Numbered from the stretch's first letter, positions 1-11,696 are shown. The stretch: DNA of 63,783 nt from Comamonas kerstersii (GCF_008801935.1 NZ_VZOT01000015.1:1-63783), one strand, 5' to 3'. Numbers and translations are program-made. Notes: generated by a model from the sequence alone, not told the origin.

Positions 1-135
1 CACGTCAAAGTTCGCTACCGAGGCTTGAGAAAGAACACGCAGCAATTGCATACCCTGTTTGCCTTGGCGAACTTGTGGATGGCCCGTGGCCGTTTGCTGA
101 AAAACAGCCAATCCAAACCTGGTGTGGGTGCATAA
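1..135 (+). CDS. IS5-family transposase, C-terminal fragment (truncated by window edge)
   Basis: The frame is open from base 1 to TAA at 133-135 and encodes 44 residues. They include VKVRYRGL, KNTQQLHTLFALANLW and a basic stretch ending in GVGA. This is the usual C-terminal end of IS5-group DDE transposases, where the VRYRGL..N segment follows the catalytic glutamate helix. The matching N-terminal part of the same kind of protein is seen from 63516. No start is visible because the gene is cut by the window, so completeness and activity cannot be judged. Confidence 0.88.
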   Translation, partial: HVKVRYRGLRKNTQQLHTLFALANLWMARGRLLKNSQSKPGVGA

Positions 136-139
136 AAAG

Positions 140-168
140 CAAGATGCCCGCGAAACGCGGGCATCTTG
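140..168 (+). terminator. Hairpin after the transposase gene
   Basis: A perfect inverted repeat CAAGATGCCCGCG / CGCGGGCATCTTG with a 3-base AAA loop starts 4 bases after the transposase stop. There is no T-tract, so it may be a structural or insulating hairpin rather than an efficient intrinsic terminator. Confidence 0.55.
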
Positions 169-245
169 AGTGCCAGGGGCAAGGGAACATCACACTCGTT
201 CAAGCACTATCACGCTTGAAATCGAGTTATGCAGAGGTTCCTTAG

Positions 246-765
246 TTTGCAGGCGCGTAGTGTTCCATTCTCCATGGGTGCCAGATGACAGCAATTGCCT
301 AGATCGCCGGTGATGAGCATGTATGGGGCATCAGCCTCTGAGCGAAAGTACGCAACATAGGTTTATTGGCCTCATGTGCTAGTGCGATAAATAGGCCGAT
401 CAATACACAAAAGAGAATTGTCACACAATATTACATTTCATAATGCGGAAATTTTCTGGTTTTCCGCCTAAATCATCTAAATTTTCAATAAAAAATACTC
501 TATATGTCTTTAAATACGCTTAATTTGAATGAAACTAAATTCTGAATATGCGCAAGATGGCAGGAGATCAACTAATTTTCACCGATGATGAAGGATTGGT
601 TTAGTAATTTGTGTCTATCTCCTTTTAAATTCTGAAAAATTTCAGCTAAAAATAGACAAATTTCGCGCAATAGTAATTTCGGTATATGTAGGACGAGCGG
701 TAGATCTGCAGAGGTTTTTTTGTGCTGACAATGAATGGGATACCTTTTCAGAGGATTTATTTCTC
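246..765. other. AT-rich intergenic region upstream of bioB
   Basis: No convincing gene is seen in these 520 bases. Composition is much more AT-rich than anywhere else in the window; the line 421-480 has 19 G+C out of 60. It separates the IS5 end from bioB and should hold the bio promoter. The only clear structure is the nested dyad at 612-658. Confidence 0.6.
612..658. promoter_or_regulatory. Nested dyad upstream of bioB, candidate operator or leader hairpin
   Basis: An outer perfect inverted repeat, TGTCTAT (612-618) and ATAGACA (652-658), encloses an inner dyad CTGAAA-AA-TTTCAG (632-645). It lies about 110 bases before bioB. I do not see the enterobacterial BirA operator arms (TTGTAAACC / GGTTTACAA). 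The function is inferred from position and symmetry only. Confidence 0.35.
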
Positions 766-1818
766 ATGTCACACACTTCTTGCACATCTCCCGATGTCTC
801 TTCCGTAACCAGCCAAACGGTGAATTTCCACCAGCCTGTAGTCCGTACGACTGCTGATGCGGCTGCACAGCGATGGCCTGTAGAGGCTGTGCAGCAATTG
901 CTGGATTGGCCCTTCATGGATTTGATGTTCAAAGCACAAAGCGTGCACCGTGAACATTGGCCGGAAGGTGAAATTGAGTTGGCGACTTTGCTGTCTGTGA
1001 AGACCGGCGGATGTCCAGAGAACTGTGGATATTGCCCACAGTCAGCGGAGTTTGATACCGGCGTGAAAGCAGAGAAATTGATGAGCGTGGAAGAAGTCAC
1101 GCGTGCCGCCAAAGCTGCGCAAATTGCAGGAGCCACACGCTTTTGCATGGGAGCTGCATGGCGTGCTCCCAAGGATCGCGACATCGAAAAAATGAATGAG
1201 CTGATCGCTGCTGTCAAAGGGCTAGGAATGCAAACCTGTGCCACGCTGGGTATGTTGCAGCCACATCAAGCTCAATCTTTGCGTAGCGCTGGGTTGGACT
1301 ACTACAACCACAACCTGGACACTGCACCAGAGTATTACCAAGACGTGGTGAGCACGCGGCAGTACCAAGACCGGCTCGACACCTTATCTGCTGTGCGTAA
1401 TGCAGGCATCAGTGTGTGCTGCGGCGGCATCATTGGGATGGGTGAAGCACCAGTGCACCGCGCAGGATTGATTGCGCAGCTTGCCAATATGGAGCCTTAC
1501 CCAGAATCAGTGCCTATCAACAGCTTGGTGCGTGTGCCTGGTACACCCTTGGCGGACAGTGATCCCGTCGACCCCTTGGACTTTGTGCGGGTGATTGCTG
1601 TAGCTCGTATCACCATGCCCAAAGCACGCGTTCGCCTATCTGCAGGTCGTCAGCAATTAGGTGAAGCGGTGCAGGCTTTGTGCTTCATGGCTGGAGCCAA
1701 CTCCATTTTCTACGGCGACAAGCTCTTAGTGACGGGTAACCCTGATGTTGAAGCCGACACACAGTTGATGCAAAAGCTTGGGCTTAAGGGGCTGCGCATA
1801 ACTGCTCACGCCAAATAG
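766..1818 (+). CDS. bioB: Biotin synthase BioB
   Basis: This is the radical-SAM enzyme that inserts sulfur into dethiobiotin to make biotin, the last pathway step. The protein has 350 residues, the usual length. The cluster-binding CxxxCxxC is seen as [10 protein letters not shown], and the family segments YNHNLDT and [10 protein letters not shown] are present. AGAGGA lies 10 bases before the ATG and supports the start. It is first in a bioB-A-D-F array read rightward. GC is lower than in the core genes further right: two 60-base lines (961-1020, 1261-1320) hold 33 and 31 G+C, against 38 in a ppc line. Confidence 0.97.
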   Translation: MSHTSCTSPDVSSVTSQTVNFHQPVVRTTADAAAQRWPVEAVQQLLDWPFMDLMFKAQSVHREHWPEGEIELATLLSVKTGGCPENCGYCPQSAEFDTGVKAEKLMSVEEVTRAAKAAQIAGATRFCMGAAWRAPKDRDIEKMNELIAAVKGLGMQTCATLGMLQPHQAQSLRSAGLDYYNHNLDTAPEYYQDVVSTRQYQDRLDTLSAVRNAGISVCCGGIIGMGEAPVHRAGLIAQLANMEPYPESVPINSLVRVPGTPLADSDPVDPLDFVRVIAVARITMPKARVRLSAGRQQLGEAVQALCFMAGANSIFYGDKLLVTGNPDVEADTQLMQKLGLKGLRITAHAK

Positions 1819-1951
1819 TTGCTAGCTCTACCGCGTTGAAGCAAAGGCGCAGACCTCACTAGCGTCATCCACTCCCCCCACCTTTAAGTCTGTATGACGT
1901 GCTAAATAAGCGGCCGTCACGGCGCAGCTTTGCCTGCGCAAGGAGACATCT

Positions 1952-3289
1952 ATGTCTACATCATCACTCGCTGAGCGCAGCCTAGCTGCTGTTTGGCACC
2001 CTTGTACCCCAATGAAGCGACACGAGCATGAGCCTTTGCTGGCCATCGATCGCGCTGAAGGAACTTGGCTGTACGACACGCAAGGCCATCGTTATTTGGA
2101 TGCGATCAGCTCATGGTGGGTCAATCTGTTTGGTCACAGCCATCCGCATATCCGCGAAGCACTCACGCAGCAACTGAAGCAACTGGACCACGTGATGTTA
2201 GCTGGTTGCACCCATGCCCCTGTCGTGGAGTTGTCTGAAAGGTTGGCTGCGCTGACTGGGCTCGGTCATGCGAGTTTTGGAAGTGACGGAGCTTCCGCAA
2301 CAGAGATGGCACTCAAAATGAGCGCTCATTACTGGCGCAATAGCGGGCAACCTGAAAAAAATAGCTTTGTTGGTTTGGCCGGTGGTTATCACGGAGAAAC
2401 TGTGGGTGCGCTCTCTATCACGGATGTAGAGATATTCCGCAGCGCCTACGCACCTTTACTGCGCCTGTCTGCCACCGTGCCAAGCCCGGATAAAAGACAA
2501 GCCTTGCCGGGAGAGTCTGCCGCTGATGTAGCGCGACGCGCTGCGGCCAAGCTGGAGGTGTGGCTGCAACAGCACCACGCGCATACCGCCGCTTTGGTAG
2601 TGGAGCCCTTATTACAGTGCGCAGCTGGCATGGTGATGTATGACCCACTGTACTTGCGCTTGGCGCGTGAGATGTGCACCCGCTATCAAGTGCATTTGGT
2701 GGTCGATGAAATTGCCACTGGCTTTGGGCGCACAGGCAGCATGTTTGCTCACCAGCAGGCAGGCATTCGACCAGATTTCATCTGCTTATCCAAAGGTTTG
2801 ACGGGCGGCACATTGCCTTTGTCGGCAGTGCTCACCACGGAGGATGTCTACCAAGCTTTTTATGGAACAGACACTGCTCGCGCGTTTTTGCACTCACATT
2901 CGTACACAGGCAATCCTTTGGCGTGCCGCGCAGCATTGGCCACCTTGGAGCTTTTTGAAAAACGCAATGCACTGAAAGAAAACCAAGAGTTGGCAAAGCA
3001 ACTGAGTGCAGCATTCCTTCCCCTCACTACCCATCAACGGGTGCGACATGCACGCCATTTGGGGATGGTGTGGGCTTGGGACATAGATACCACTTTGCCA
3101 AATTTTGCCCAGTGCTATCACGCTGCCGCAAAGGCTCGTGGGCTGTTGCTACGTCCTATTGGCAACACCTTGTACTGTATGCCGCCTTATGTGTTGCAAG
3201 CCAAAGAGGTGCAACACCTGTCTAGCCAAATGCTCGCAGCACTTGAGGACTGCTTGGCGCAAGAGGCGCAGCAGTATCCATTGATTTAA
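1952..3289 (+). CDS. bioA: Adenosylmethionine-8-amino-7-oxononanoate aminotransferase BioA
   Basis: This PLP enzyme converts KAPA to DAPA using S-adenosylmethionine as amino donor. The 445-residue protein shows the class-III aminotransferase landmarks: WHPCTPMKRHE at the N-terminus, SSWWVN for the substrate pocket, VVDEIATGFGRTG with the PLP-binding aspartate, and LSKGLTGG with the Schiff-base lysine. AAGGAGA precedes the ATG. It follows bioB after a 133-base gap in which I see no gene, and it leads into bioD with a 21-base gap. This fits co-transcription. Confidence 0.96.
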   Translation: MSTSSLAERSLAAVWHPCTPMKRHEHEPLLAIDRAEGTWLYDTQGHRYLDAISSWWVNLFGHSHPHIREALTQQLKQLDHVMLAGCTHAPVVELSERLAALTGLGHASFGSDGASATEMALKMSAHYWRNSGQPEKNSFVGLAGGYHGETVGALSITDVEIFRSAYAPLLRLSATVPSPDKRQALPGESAADVARRAAAKLEVWLQQHHAHTAALVVEPLLQCAAGMVMYDPLYLRLAREMCTRYQVHLVVDEIATGFGRTGSMFAHQQAGIRPDFICLSKGLTGGTLPLSAVLTTEDVYQAFYGTDTARAFLHSHSYTGNPLACRAALATLELFEKRNALKENQELAKQLSAAFLPLTTHQRVRHARHLGMVWAWDIDTTLPNFAQCYHAAAKARGLLLRPIGNTLYCMPPYVLQAKEVQHLSSQMLAALEDCLAQEAQQYPLI

Positions 3290-3310
3290 TACCTGATAGG
3301 GGTAATTTCT

Positions 3311-3994
3311 ATGATCGCTTGTTTTGTCACCGGCACCGATACCGGGGTCGGTAAAACGCTTTCCAGTTGTGCCCTGCTGCATGCACTTGCGCAGCATCAC
3401 CCACGCGTGGTGGGTATGAAACCTGTAGCCTCTGGCGCACAGCGCGATGGGCAGGCCGGGTGGGCAAATGAAGACAGCATTGCCCTGCGCACTGCCAGCA
3501 CATTGAAGGTGGCCGCTTCTTTAGATAACCCATTCTTACTGGCCGATCCAGTCTCCCCCCACATCGCCGCTGAGCGGGCGAAGGTGGTCGTCACACTGCC
3601 CCCAATTCTCGCGGCGTTCCAAGCTTTGCACCAGCAGGCTGACGCCATCGTAGTGGAGGGGGCTGGAGGCTGGCAGGTGCCTTTGTCACCCAGCTTGCGC
3701 ATTGCAGATCTGGCTTTGGCGCTGCAATTGCCGGTGGTCTTGGTGGTGGGCATGCGCTTGGGGTGTCTCAACCATGCGTTGCTCACTGCGGATGCCATTC
3801 GCGCCAGTGGGCTGCAGTTGGCGGGCTGGATTGCCAGCCATGTGGACCCACACATGCTGGAGCCCGAGGCCAACATGAATTATCTGCGGGCACACATAGG
3901 TGCTCCCTTGTTGGCTGATATCCCATGGCAGGCGCAGCCTGATGCCAGCACCATCACTGTGCATCTACCCAAGGAGTGGACATGCAAGCCTTAA
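3311..3994 (+). CDS. bioD: ATP-dependent dethiobiotin synthetase BioD
   Basis: The enzyme carboxylates and cyclises DAPA to dethiobiotin with ATP. The N-terminus carries the P-loop GTDTGVGKT. The KPVASG segment and VEGAGGW (metal/nucleotide region) are present. At 227 residues it has the usual length. The 3' end overlaps the 5' end of bioF by 13 bases, pointing to coupled translation. Confidence 0.95.
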   Translation: MIACFVTGTDTGVGKTLSSCALLHALAQHHPRVVGMKPVASGAQRDGQAGWANEDSIALRTASTLKVAASLDNPFLLADPVSPHIAAERAKVVVTLPPILAAFQALHQQADAIVVEGAGGWQVPLSPSLRIADLALALQLPVVLVVGMRLGCLNHALLTADAIRASGLQLAGWIASHVDPHMLEPEANMNYLRAHIGAPLLADIPWQAQPDASTITVHLPKEWTCKP

Positions 3995-5190
3995 TGCCTG
4001 ACTCTTGGTTGCAAGCCTTGCCCCAGCAATTGCAAAAACTGCAAGACCAGCACTTGCAGCGACACAGGCGTGAGGTAGTGCCTGCGGGGGGGGCGCATGT
4101 CAAAGTGAATGGCCAGCCAATGCTGCAGTTTTGCAGCAATGACTATCTGGGTCTGTCACAACACCCCGCGCTGATCGAGGCTGCTCGCCAAGGCGCTTTG
4201 GAGTTCGGCGTAGGCGCTGGGGGATCCCCGATGGTTAACGGCCACAGTACCGCCAATGCGCAATTGGAGGAGGCACTGGCCAGTTATGTTCAACTTCCTC
4301 GTGCTTTGTATTTCTATGCGGGTTTTGCGACCAATGTCAGCGTGATACCCGCCCTAGTGGGGGCAGATGATGCTATTTTTTCCGATGCACTGAATCACGC
4401 CAGTTTGATAGACGGCTGCCGCCTCTCACGCGCCAGCATTCACCGCTATGAGCACACTGACCTTGCTGATTTAGAGTGTCGACTTGCCGCTAGTTCACAT
4501 CGCCGAAAATTGGTGATCAGTGATGCCGTTTTCAGCATGGATGGGGACGTTGCAGACATCCGCGCGCTGGTGGCATTGTGCGAGCGTTATGACGCACTAC
4601 TGATGCTCGATGACGCCCATGGTTTCGGTATTTGCGGCCCCCAAGGGCGTGGCAGCTTGGCTGCTGCTGGCCTAACTGGCACGAATGCCAGCCCTCGCGT
4701 GCTGTATATGGGTACGCTCAGCAAATCTGCGGGTGTTGCAGGTGGTTTTGTGGCCGGCAGTAATACTCTGATCGAATGGTTGTTGCAGCGTACGCGCAGC
4801 TACACCTTTGCAACAGCCGCTCCAGGGATGTTGGCGCGAGCGCTGCAACAGAGTTTGTCAGCGATGGAAGAAGGCGACCATTTACGCAGCCAATTGCAAG
4901 CGCGTATTGCGCAGTTGCGCGCTGGTTTAGCGCCAGTTTTAGCCATGACAGGCTGGCAGCTATTGCCATCGAACACGCCTATTCAAGCTCTGGTCATTGG
5001 TGACAACAGCAAGGCACTACAACTGATGGAGGCACTGCGAGAACGCAGCATTTGGGTGCCTGCTATTCGCCCACCTACCGTCGCTGCAGGTACCGCACGC
5101 TTGCGCATCGCTTTGTCGGCCGCCCATACCCCTCAAGATATCGTGCAGTTGGTGAACGCTTTGCAAGAAATCGCTGGTCGGTCGCGATGA
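3982..5190 (+). CDS. bioF: 8-amino-7-oxononanoate synthase BioF
   Basis: This is the alpha-oxoamine synthase that condenses pimeloyl-thioester with L-alanine to KAPA, the first dedicated step. Visible marks are FCSNDYLGLS, the GVGAGGSPMVNG glycine-rich segment, DDAHGFG with the PLP-contacting Asp and His, and GTLSKSAGVAGG with the Schiff-base Lys. I place the start at ATG 3982, 5 bases after AAGGAG inside the end of bioD. A GTG at 3976 is possible but overlaps that ribosome-binding site. The TGA overlaps the ATG of a truncated CoA-transferase gene (ATGA). No bioC or bioH is visible beside it. Confidence 0.95.
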   Translation: MQALMPDSWLQALPQQLQKLQDQHLQRHRREVVPAGGAHVKVNGQPMLQFCSNDYLGLSQHPALIEAARQGALEFGVGAGGSPMVNGHSTANAQLEEALASYVQLPRALYFYAGFATNVSVIPALVGADDAIFSDALNHASLIDGCRLSRASIHRYEHTDLADLECRLAASSHRRKLVISDAVFSMDGDVADIRALVALCERYDALLMLDDAHGFGICGPQGRGSLAAAGLTGTNASPRVLYMGTLSKSAGVAGGFVAGSNTLIEWLLQRTRSYTFATAAPGMLARALQQSLSAMEEGDHLRSQLQARIAQLRAGLAPVLAMTGWQLLPSNTPIQALVIGDNSKALQLMEALRERSIWVPAIRPPTVAAGTARLRIALSAAHTPQDIVQLVNALQEIAGRSR

Positions 5191-5370
5191 TTAACAAGAT
5201 CTCAAGTGATTTGTCCGTAGCGATTGGGCACGTATCTGATGGGGATACCGTGTTGGTGAGTGGCTTTGAGCAAGCTGGTGCACCTGAACTACTGATTCAG
5301 GCACTCGTTGAAAACGGTGCGAAAGAGTTGACAGTGGTGAGCCATGGTGCGGGACCTGACATTTCTGGTA
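5187..5370 (+). pseudogene. Truncated CoA-transferase alpha subunit (3-oxoacid/3-oxoadipate type)
   Basis: About 60 residues match the N-terminus of the A subunit of 3-oxoacid CoA-transferases: a MINKI start, VSDGDTVLVSGF, a PELLIQALVE helix and AKELTVVSHGAG, where intact relatives continue with a long domain. Here similarity stops at about 5370 and the frame runs on through a terminator and a tRNA in antisense to 5474. The gene is therefore cut. Its ATG overlaps the bioF stop, so an intact version was probably coupled to the bio operon. No B subunit is present. The break marks a recombination junction. Confidence 0.75.
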
Positions 5371-5389
5371 GCTGCAGAAATAGACAAGA

Positions 5390-5427
5390 AAAAAGCCTTG
5401 GTGAACATGGATTCACCAAGGCTTTTT
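5390..5427 (-). terminator. Rho-independent terminator of the tRNA-Leu/tRNA-fMet unit
   Basis: Sixteen-base arms (AAAAAGCCTTGGTGAA / TTCACCAAGGCTTTTT) sit 3 bases past the CCA end of the leftward tRNA-fMet gene and end in a T-run on the minus strand. The arms are symmetric, so it would also stop rightward read-through from the bio operon. Confidence 0.9.
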
Positions 5428-5430
5428 ATG

Positions 5431-5507
<77 letters not shown>

Positions 5508-5549
5508 GTAATTTTGATGCATGATGACGACGCTAGCAAACTTGTGCTG

Positions 5550-5634
5550 TGGTGCCCGGGGCCGGAATCGAACCGGCACGCCTTGCGGCGGCGGATTTTG
5601 AGTCCGCTGCGTCTACCAATTCCACCACCCGGGC
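5550..5634 (-). tRNA. tRNA-Leu (CAA)
   Basis: An 85-base class-II tRNA on the minus strand with acceptor GCCCGGG/CCCGGGC, anticodon CAA in loop CTCAAAA, a long variable arm, T-loop GTTCGATTC and an encoded CCA. It should read UUG codons. It starts 39 bases before cysM on the opposite strand, so the two promoters share that short gap. Confidence 0.93.
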
Positions 5635-5673
5635 GTCATCAGTGCGTGGCCGGAATTATGGCACATTTACGGG

Positions 5674-6582
5674 ATGCAAAAAAAATATTCTTCGATTGAA
5701 GCAGCCATCGGTTCAACGCCGCTGGTCGCTTTGCAGCGTATCGAGGCTGCAGCCAATGCGCAGCGCGGCAACGTGGTGCTGGGCAAGCTGGAAGGCAACA
5801 ATCCTGCAGGTTCGGTCAAGGACCGTCCTGCACTGTCCATGATTCAGCGTGCTGAGGAGCGCGGCGAGATCAAGCCTGGCGACACCTTGATCGAAGCCAC
5901 ATCGGGCAACACCGGTATTGCACTGGCCATGGCTGCTGCCATCAAGGGCTATCGCATGGTGCTGATCATGCCTGAGGACTTGTCCATTGAGCGTGCCCAG
6001 ACCATGAAGGCTTATGGTGCGGAGCTGATCCTCACGCCCAAGAGCGGCGGCATGGAATACGCACGCGACCTGGCCGATCAGATGGTGGCACAGGACAAGG
6101 GTGTGGTGCTGGACCAGTTTGCCAATGAAGACAACCCCCGTGCGCACTATGAGACCACAGGCCCCGAGATCTGGGAGCAGACCGGTGGTGAGGTGACCCA
6201 CTTTGTGAGCGCCATGGGCACGACCGGCACCATCACAGGCGTGGCCAAGTTCCTCAAGGAAAAGAACCCCAACGTCAAGATCATCGGTGCCCAGCCTTCG
6301 GAAGGCTCACGCATTCCGGGCATTCGCAAGTGGCCGGAGGAATACCTGCCCAAGATTTACGACGCCAGCCTGGTGGACGAGCTGGTCTATGTGAGCCAGG
6401 ATGATGCAGAAGACATGTGCCGCCGCATGGCGCGTGAAGAAGGCATCTTCGCAGGCATTTCTGCCGCAGGTGCCTGCTGGGTCGCGCAGGAGATTGCCAA
6501 GCGCGAGCAGAACGCCACCATTGTGTTCATCGTCTGTGACCGTGGTGACCGCTATCTCTCAACGGGCGTATTCCCCGCCTGA
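5674..6582 (+). CDS. cysM: Cysteine synthase B, CysM
   Basis: A PLP enzyme making cysteine from O-acetylserine and sulfide or thiosulfate. The 302-residue protein has the Schiff-base lysine at about residue 49 in PAGSVKDR, the substrate loop TSGNTGIA and the phosphate-binding GTTGTITG. The EGNNPAGSVKDRPA form and the short length favour CysM over CysK. The ATG has only a weak ribosome-binding site (ACGGG). A terminator follows at once, so it appears monocistronic. Confidence 0.93.
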   Translation: MQKKYSSIEAAIGSTPLVALQRIEAAANAQRGNVVLGKLEGNNPAGSVKDRPALSMIQRAEERGEIKPGDTLIEATSGNTGIALAMAAAIKGYRMVLIMPEDLSIERAQTMKAYGAELILTPKSGGMEYARDLADQMVAQDKGVVLDQFANEDNPRAHYETTGPEIWEQTGGEVTHFVSAMGTTGTITGVAKFLKEKNPNVKIIGAQPSEGSRIPGIRKWPEEYLPKIYDASLVDELVYVSQDDAEDMCRRMAREEGIFAGISAAGACWVAQEIAKREQNATIVFIVCDRGDRYLSTGVFPA

Positions 6583-6600
6583 TTGAGCTTCACCACAAGC

Positions 6601-6628
6601 AAAAGGTCGCGCTGCTGCGGCCTTTTTT
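6601..6628 (+). terminator. Rho-independent terminator after cysM
   Basis: AAGGTCGC pairs with GCGGCCTT (one G-T wobble) around a short loop and is followed by a T-run. It lies 18 bases after the cysM stop. Confidence 0.8.
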
Positions 6629-6658
6629 ATCGCCCATACCTACAAGGAAAGCTGCTCC

Positions 6659-7270
6659 ATGAGCCATGAAATGCGTTTTTGCCCCAGCTGTGCCACGCCT
6701 TTGCAGTGGAGGTCGCAGCAGGAAGACAGTGGAATGAAAGCGCGGCTGCGCTGCCCGGCCTGTGACTGGACGCACTGGGGCAACCCCACGCCCGTGCTGG
6801 CTGCGGTGGTGGAAAATGATGCAGAGCAGGTACTGCTGGCGCGCAATGCACTGTGGCAGGAAGGCATGTTCGGCCTGATCACGGGCTTTATGGAGGCCGG
6901 TGAGTCGCCAGAGGCCGGGATTTGCCGTGAGGTGCTCGAGGAAACCGGCTTGCGCGTGAAAGCGCTGCGCATACTGGGTTCGTGGGAGTTCCTGCGCATG
7001 AACCAGGTGCTGATTGCCTACCACGTGCGTGTAGAGGGCGAAGTGCGTCTTTCGCCAGAGCTGGTGGAGTATCAGTGGAAGAGCGCACAGGAGGCGCGCT
7101 GCTGGCCATCGGGTACAGGCTATGCGCTGGCACACTGGATTCGCAGCAAGGGGCTGGAGCCACAGTTTGGCGCTTTCCGGCCCAATCAGTCGCCAGAGCC
7201 TGATCCTGCCAAGTGGCCGCCGCAATACTGGGCCGAGGATGGCCGCTTTATGCTGCCGCCTGCGGTGTAG
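6659..7270 (+). CDS. Zinc-ribbon Nudix hydrolase (NudC-like)
   Basis: Nudix enzymes hydrolyse nucleoside diphosphates linked to another group. The N-terminus has a zinc ribbon with two CxxC pairs at residues 8/11 and 32/35. The complete Nudix box (GX5EX7REVxEExGL) runs from Gly76 to Leu98, including the metal-binding RE..EE. The ribbon-then-Nudix order is that of NADH pyrophosphatase NudC. At 203 residues it is shorter and lacks an obvious SQPWPFPxS motif, so NADH as substrate is uncertain. AAGGAAA lies 8 bases before the ATG. Confidence 0.88.
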   Translation: MSHEMRFCPSCATPLQWRSQQEDSGMKARLRCPACDWTHWGNPTPVLAAVVENDAEQVLLARNALWQEGMFGLITGFMEAGESPEAGICREVLEETGLRVKALRILGSWEFLRMNQVLIAYHVRVEGEVRLSPELVEYQWKSAQEARCWPSGTGYALAHWIRSKGLEPQFGAFRPNQSPEPDPAKWPPQYWAEDGRFMLPPAV

Positions 7271-7360
7271 GCATGGGAGTGTTGCCGTACGCCACATGCG
7301 TGCACGGACTATGGATTTGCTGCGCTGCCTACAATGCAGGCAGTAAAAGGAATCTCAGTC

Positions 7361-7588
7361 ATGGAAATTCACCAGGAAATTGACACACGCGGTCTGAATT
7401 GCCCCCTGCCTATCCTCAAGGCCAAGAAAGCCCTGGCCGCCATGAGCAGTGGTGAGCTGCTGAAGGTGGTGGCCACGGATACCGGCTCGCTCAAGGACTT
7501 TCAGGCCTTTGCCAAGCAGACCGGCAATGAGCTGGTGCAGCAGGAGACAGTGGGTGATGAATTCATCCACATCCTGCGCCGCCGTTAA
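7361..7588 (+). CDS. TusA-family sulfur carrier protein
   Basis: A 75-residue protein with the conserved sulfur-accepting cysteine in RGLNCPLPILK (Cys14, CPxP motif) and a small alpha/beta sandwich ending in FIHILRRR. TusA-type proteins relay persulfide sulfur for tRNA thiolation or other sulfur pathways. The ATG at 7361 is chosen over an upstream one at 7334 because AAAAGG sits before it and homologues begin here. Proximity to cysM is suggestive, but a terminator separates the two transcripts. Confidence 0.88.
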   Translation: MEIHQEIDTRGLNCPLPILKAKKALAAMSSGELLKVVATDTGSLKDFQAFAKQTGNELVQQETVGDEFIHILRRR

Positions 7589-7610
7589 AAATAAGAGCTG
7601 CTTACGCAAG

Positions 7611-7635
7611 AAAGGCCTGCATTTGCAGGCCTTTT
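7611..7635. terminator. Bidirectional terminator between tusA-like gene and galU
   Basis: AAAGGCCTGCA / TGCAGGCCTTT with a 2-base loop lies between two convergent genes, with A and T runs on either side, so it can serve both. Confidence 0.85.
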
Positions 7636-7662
7636 GTATTGGAAACGCTTGAAAATCCAGCG

Positions 7663-8550
7663 TTAGATGCTCAGATTTTTGAGGTAGTCACGGAAATGCG
7701 CGCCCACATCGGGGTGCTGCAGCGCCAGCTCGACCGTGGCTTCCAGAAAGCCTTCCTTGCTACCGCAGTCATAGCGCTTGCCGATGTACTGGTAAGCGTA
7801 GACGGCCTCGTGCTGCATCAGGCGCTCGATGGCATCGGTCAGCTGGATTTCTCCGCCCACGCCCTTGGGCTGGTTGCGGATTTCCTCAAAGATGCGTGGT
7901 GTCAGCACATAGCGGCCAGCCACGCCCATGCGAGAGGGCGCCACTTCGGGAGCGGGTTTTTCTACGATCTGGTCAATACGCATCAAGGGGCCGCCAGCTG
8001 GCTCGCCCTTGACAATGCCATAGCGCTTGGTGTGCTCCTGTGGCACTTCCTGCACGGCCAGCAGTGAGCGGCCTTGCTTGGCAAAGGCGTCGACCATCTG
8101 TTTCATCACGCCGGGGCCACCAGCTTCGCCGCGCATCAGGTCATCGGCCAGGATGACGGCAAAGGGCTCGTTGCCCACCAGCGGCTCTGCACACAGCACG
8201 GCGTGGCCCAGGCCCAGCGAGCGGGGCTGGCGCACAAACAGGCAGTTCATGTCTGCAGGGGCAATGCTGCGCACCAGGTCCAGCATGGCATGTTTGCCAG
8301 CGCGCTCGAGTTCGTTTTCCAGTTCGTAGGCGGTGTCGAAATGGTCTTCAATCGCGCGCTTGCTGCGGCCGGTGACGAACACCATGTCGCGAATGCCTGC
8401 TTCATAGGCTTCTTCCACGGCGTACTGGATCAGGGGTTTGTCCACCACGGGCAGCATCTCCTTGGGTGATGCCTTGGTGGCAGGCAAAAAGCGGGTGCCA
8501 AGACCAGCGACAGGAAAAACAGCTTTGCGAACTGGGGTTTGGTTGGACAT
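7663..8550 (-). CDS. galU: UTP-glucose-1-phosphate uridylyltransferase GalU
   Basis: Makes UDP-glucose for LPS, exopolysaccharide and related pathways. The 295-residue protein carries the nucleotidyltransferase signature [20 protein letters not shown] near the N-terminus, followed by [13 protein letters not shown], the LADDLM metal/UTP region and the [12 protein letters not shown]-terminal segment. AAGGA lies 8 bases before the ATG. It reads leftward and converges on the TusA-like gene. valS lies upstream on the same strand but is separated by a terminator. Confidence 0.96.
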   Translation of the reverse strand: MSNQTPVRKAVFPVAGLGTRFLPATKASPKEMLPVVDKPLIQYAVEEAYEAGIRDMVFVTGRSKRAIEDHFDTAYELENELERAGKHAMLDLVRSIAPADMNCLFVRQPRSLGLGHAVLCAEPLVGNEPFAVILADDLMRGEAGGPGVMKQMVDAFAKQGRSLLAVQEVPQEHTKRYGIVKGEPAGGPLMRIDQIVEKPAPEVAPSRMGVAGRYVLTPRIFEEIRNQPKGVGGEIQLTDAIERLMQHEAVYAYQYIGKRYDCGSKEGFLEATVELALQHPDVGAHFRDYLKNLSI

Positions 8551-8577
8551 GGTCTTAATCCTTCTTGTTCTGGATGG

Positions 8578-8606
8578 AAAAAAGGCGCAGAGAACTGCGC
8601 CTTTTT
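8578..8606 (-). terminator. Terminator after valS
   Basis: AAAAAAGGCGCAG / CTGCGCCTTTTT with an AGAA loop, between the end of valS and the start of galU. T-rich on the minus strand. Confidence 0.85.
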
Positions 8607-8627
8607 GTTGCTCAACGACGAAGCATA

Positions 8628-11510
<2,883 letters not shown>

Positions 11511-11530
11511 GGCGTGTTTGCAAATGAAAA

Positions 11531-11554
11531 CGGCATCCTGCTTGCGGGATGCCG
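11531..11554 (-). terminator. Terminator after hemY
   Basis: CGGCATCC / GGATGCCG around an 8-base loop. On the minus strand it is followed by TTTTCATTT. It ends the leftward heme operon before valS. Confidence 0.7.
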
Positions 11555-11653
11555 TCTGGTAGCTAGTAGCTGAAATGACGGATTACCAAGGATTTTAGCG
11601 ACCCCGTTCCTGCACCAGTCAGGGTGGGGCATTGTTTTGCGCTGTAATGGGTT

Positions 11654-11692
11654 CCAGCGCAGATGCATAAAGCCTTGGTAGCTATGGTTTTG
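11654..11692. repeat. Partial dispersed palindromic element (half copy)
   Basis: The run CCAGCGCAGATGCATAAAGC followed by TTGGTAGCTATG closely resembles 59527-59562 and 59722-59758 in the tandem repeat near the right end, and in inverted form 63403-63440. It lies just past the hemY stop, in the otherwise empty hemY-valS gap. Confidence 0.55.
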
Positions 11693-11696
11693 AAAG

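Larger units (their letters stand above)
1..241 (+). mobile_element. IS5-family insertion sequence, 3' part only
   Basis: The window opens inside an IS5-family element. It shows the last 44 codons of the transposase, a perfect 13-bp hairpin, and a right terminal repeat TTATGCAGAGGTTCC at 227-241. That repeat is the exact reverse complement of GGAACCTCTGCATAA, which starts the IS copy at the other end of the window (63447). The next four bases, TTAG (242-245), fit the YTAR target duplication typical of IS5. The 5' part lies outside the window. Confidence 0.9.

Noticed and set aside
612..765. Canonical BirA operator upstream of bioB
   Set aside because: The expected 9-bp arms TTGTAAACC and GGTTTACAA are not present. 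Only an unrelated dyad is seen.
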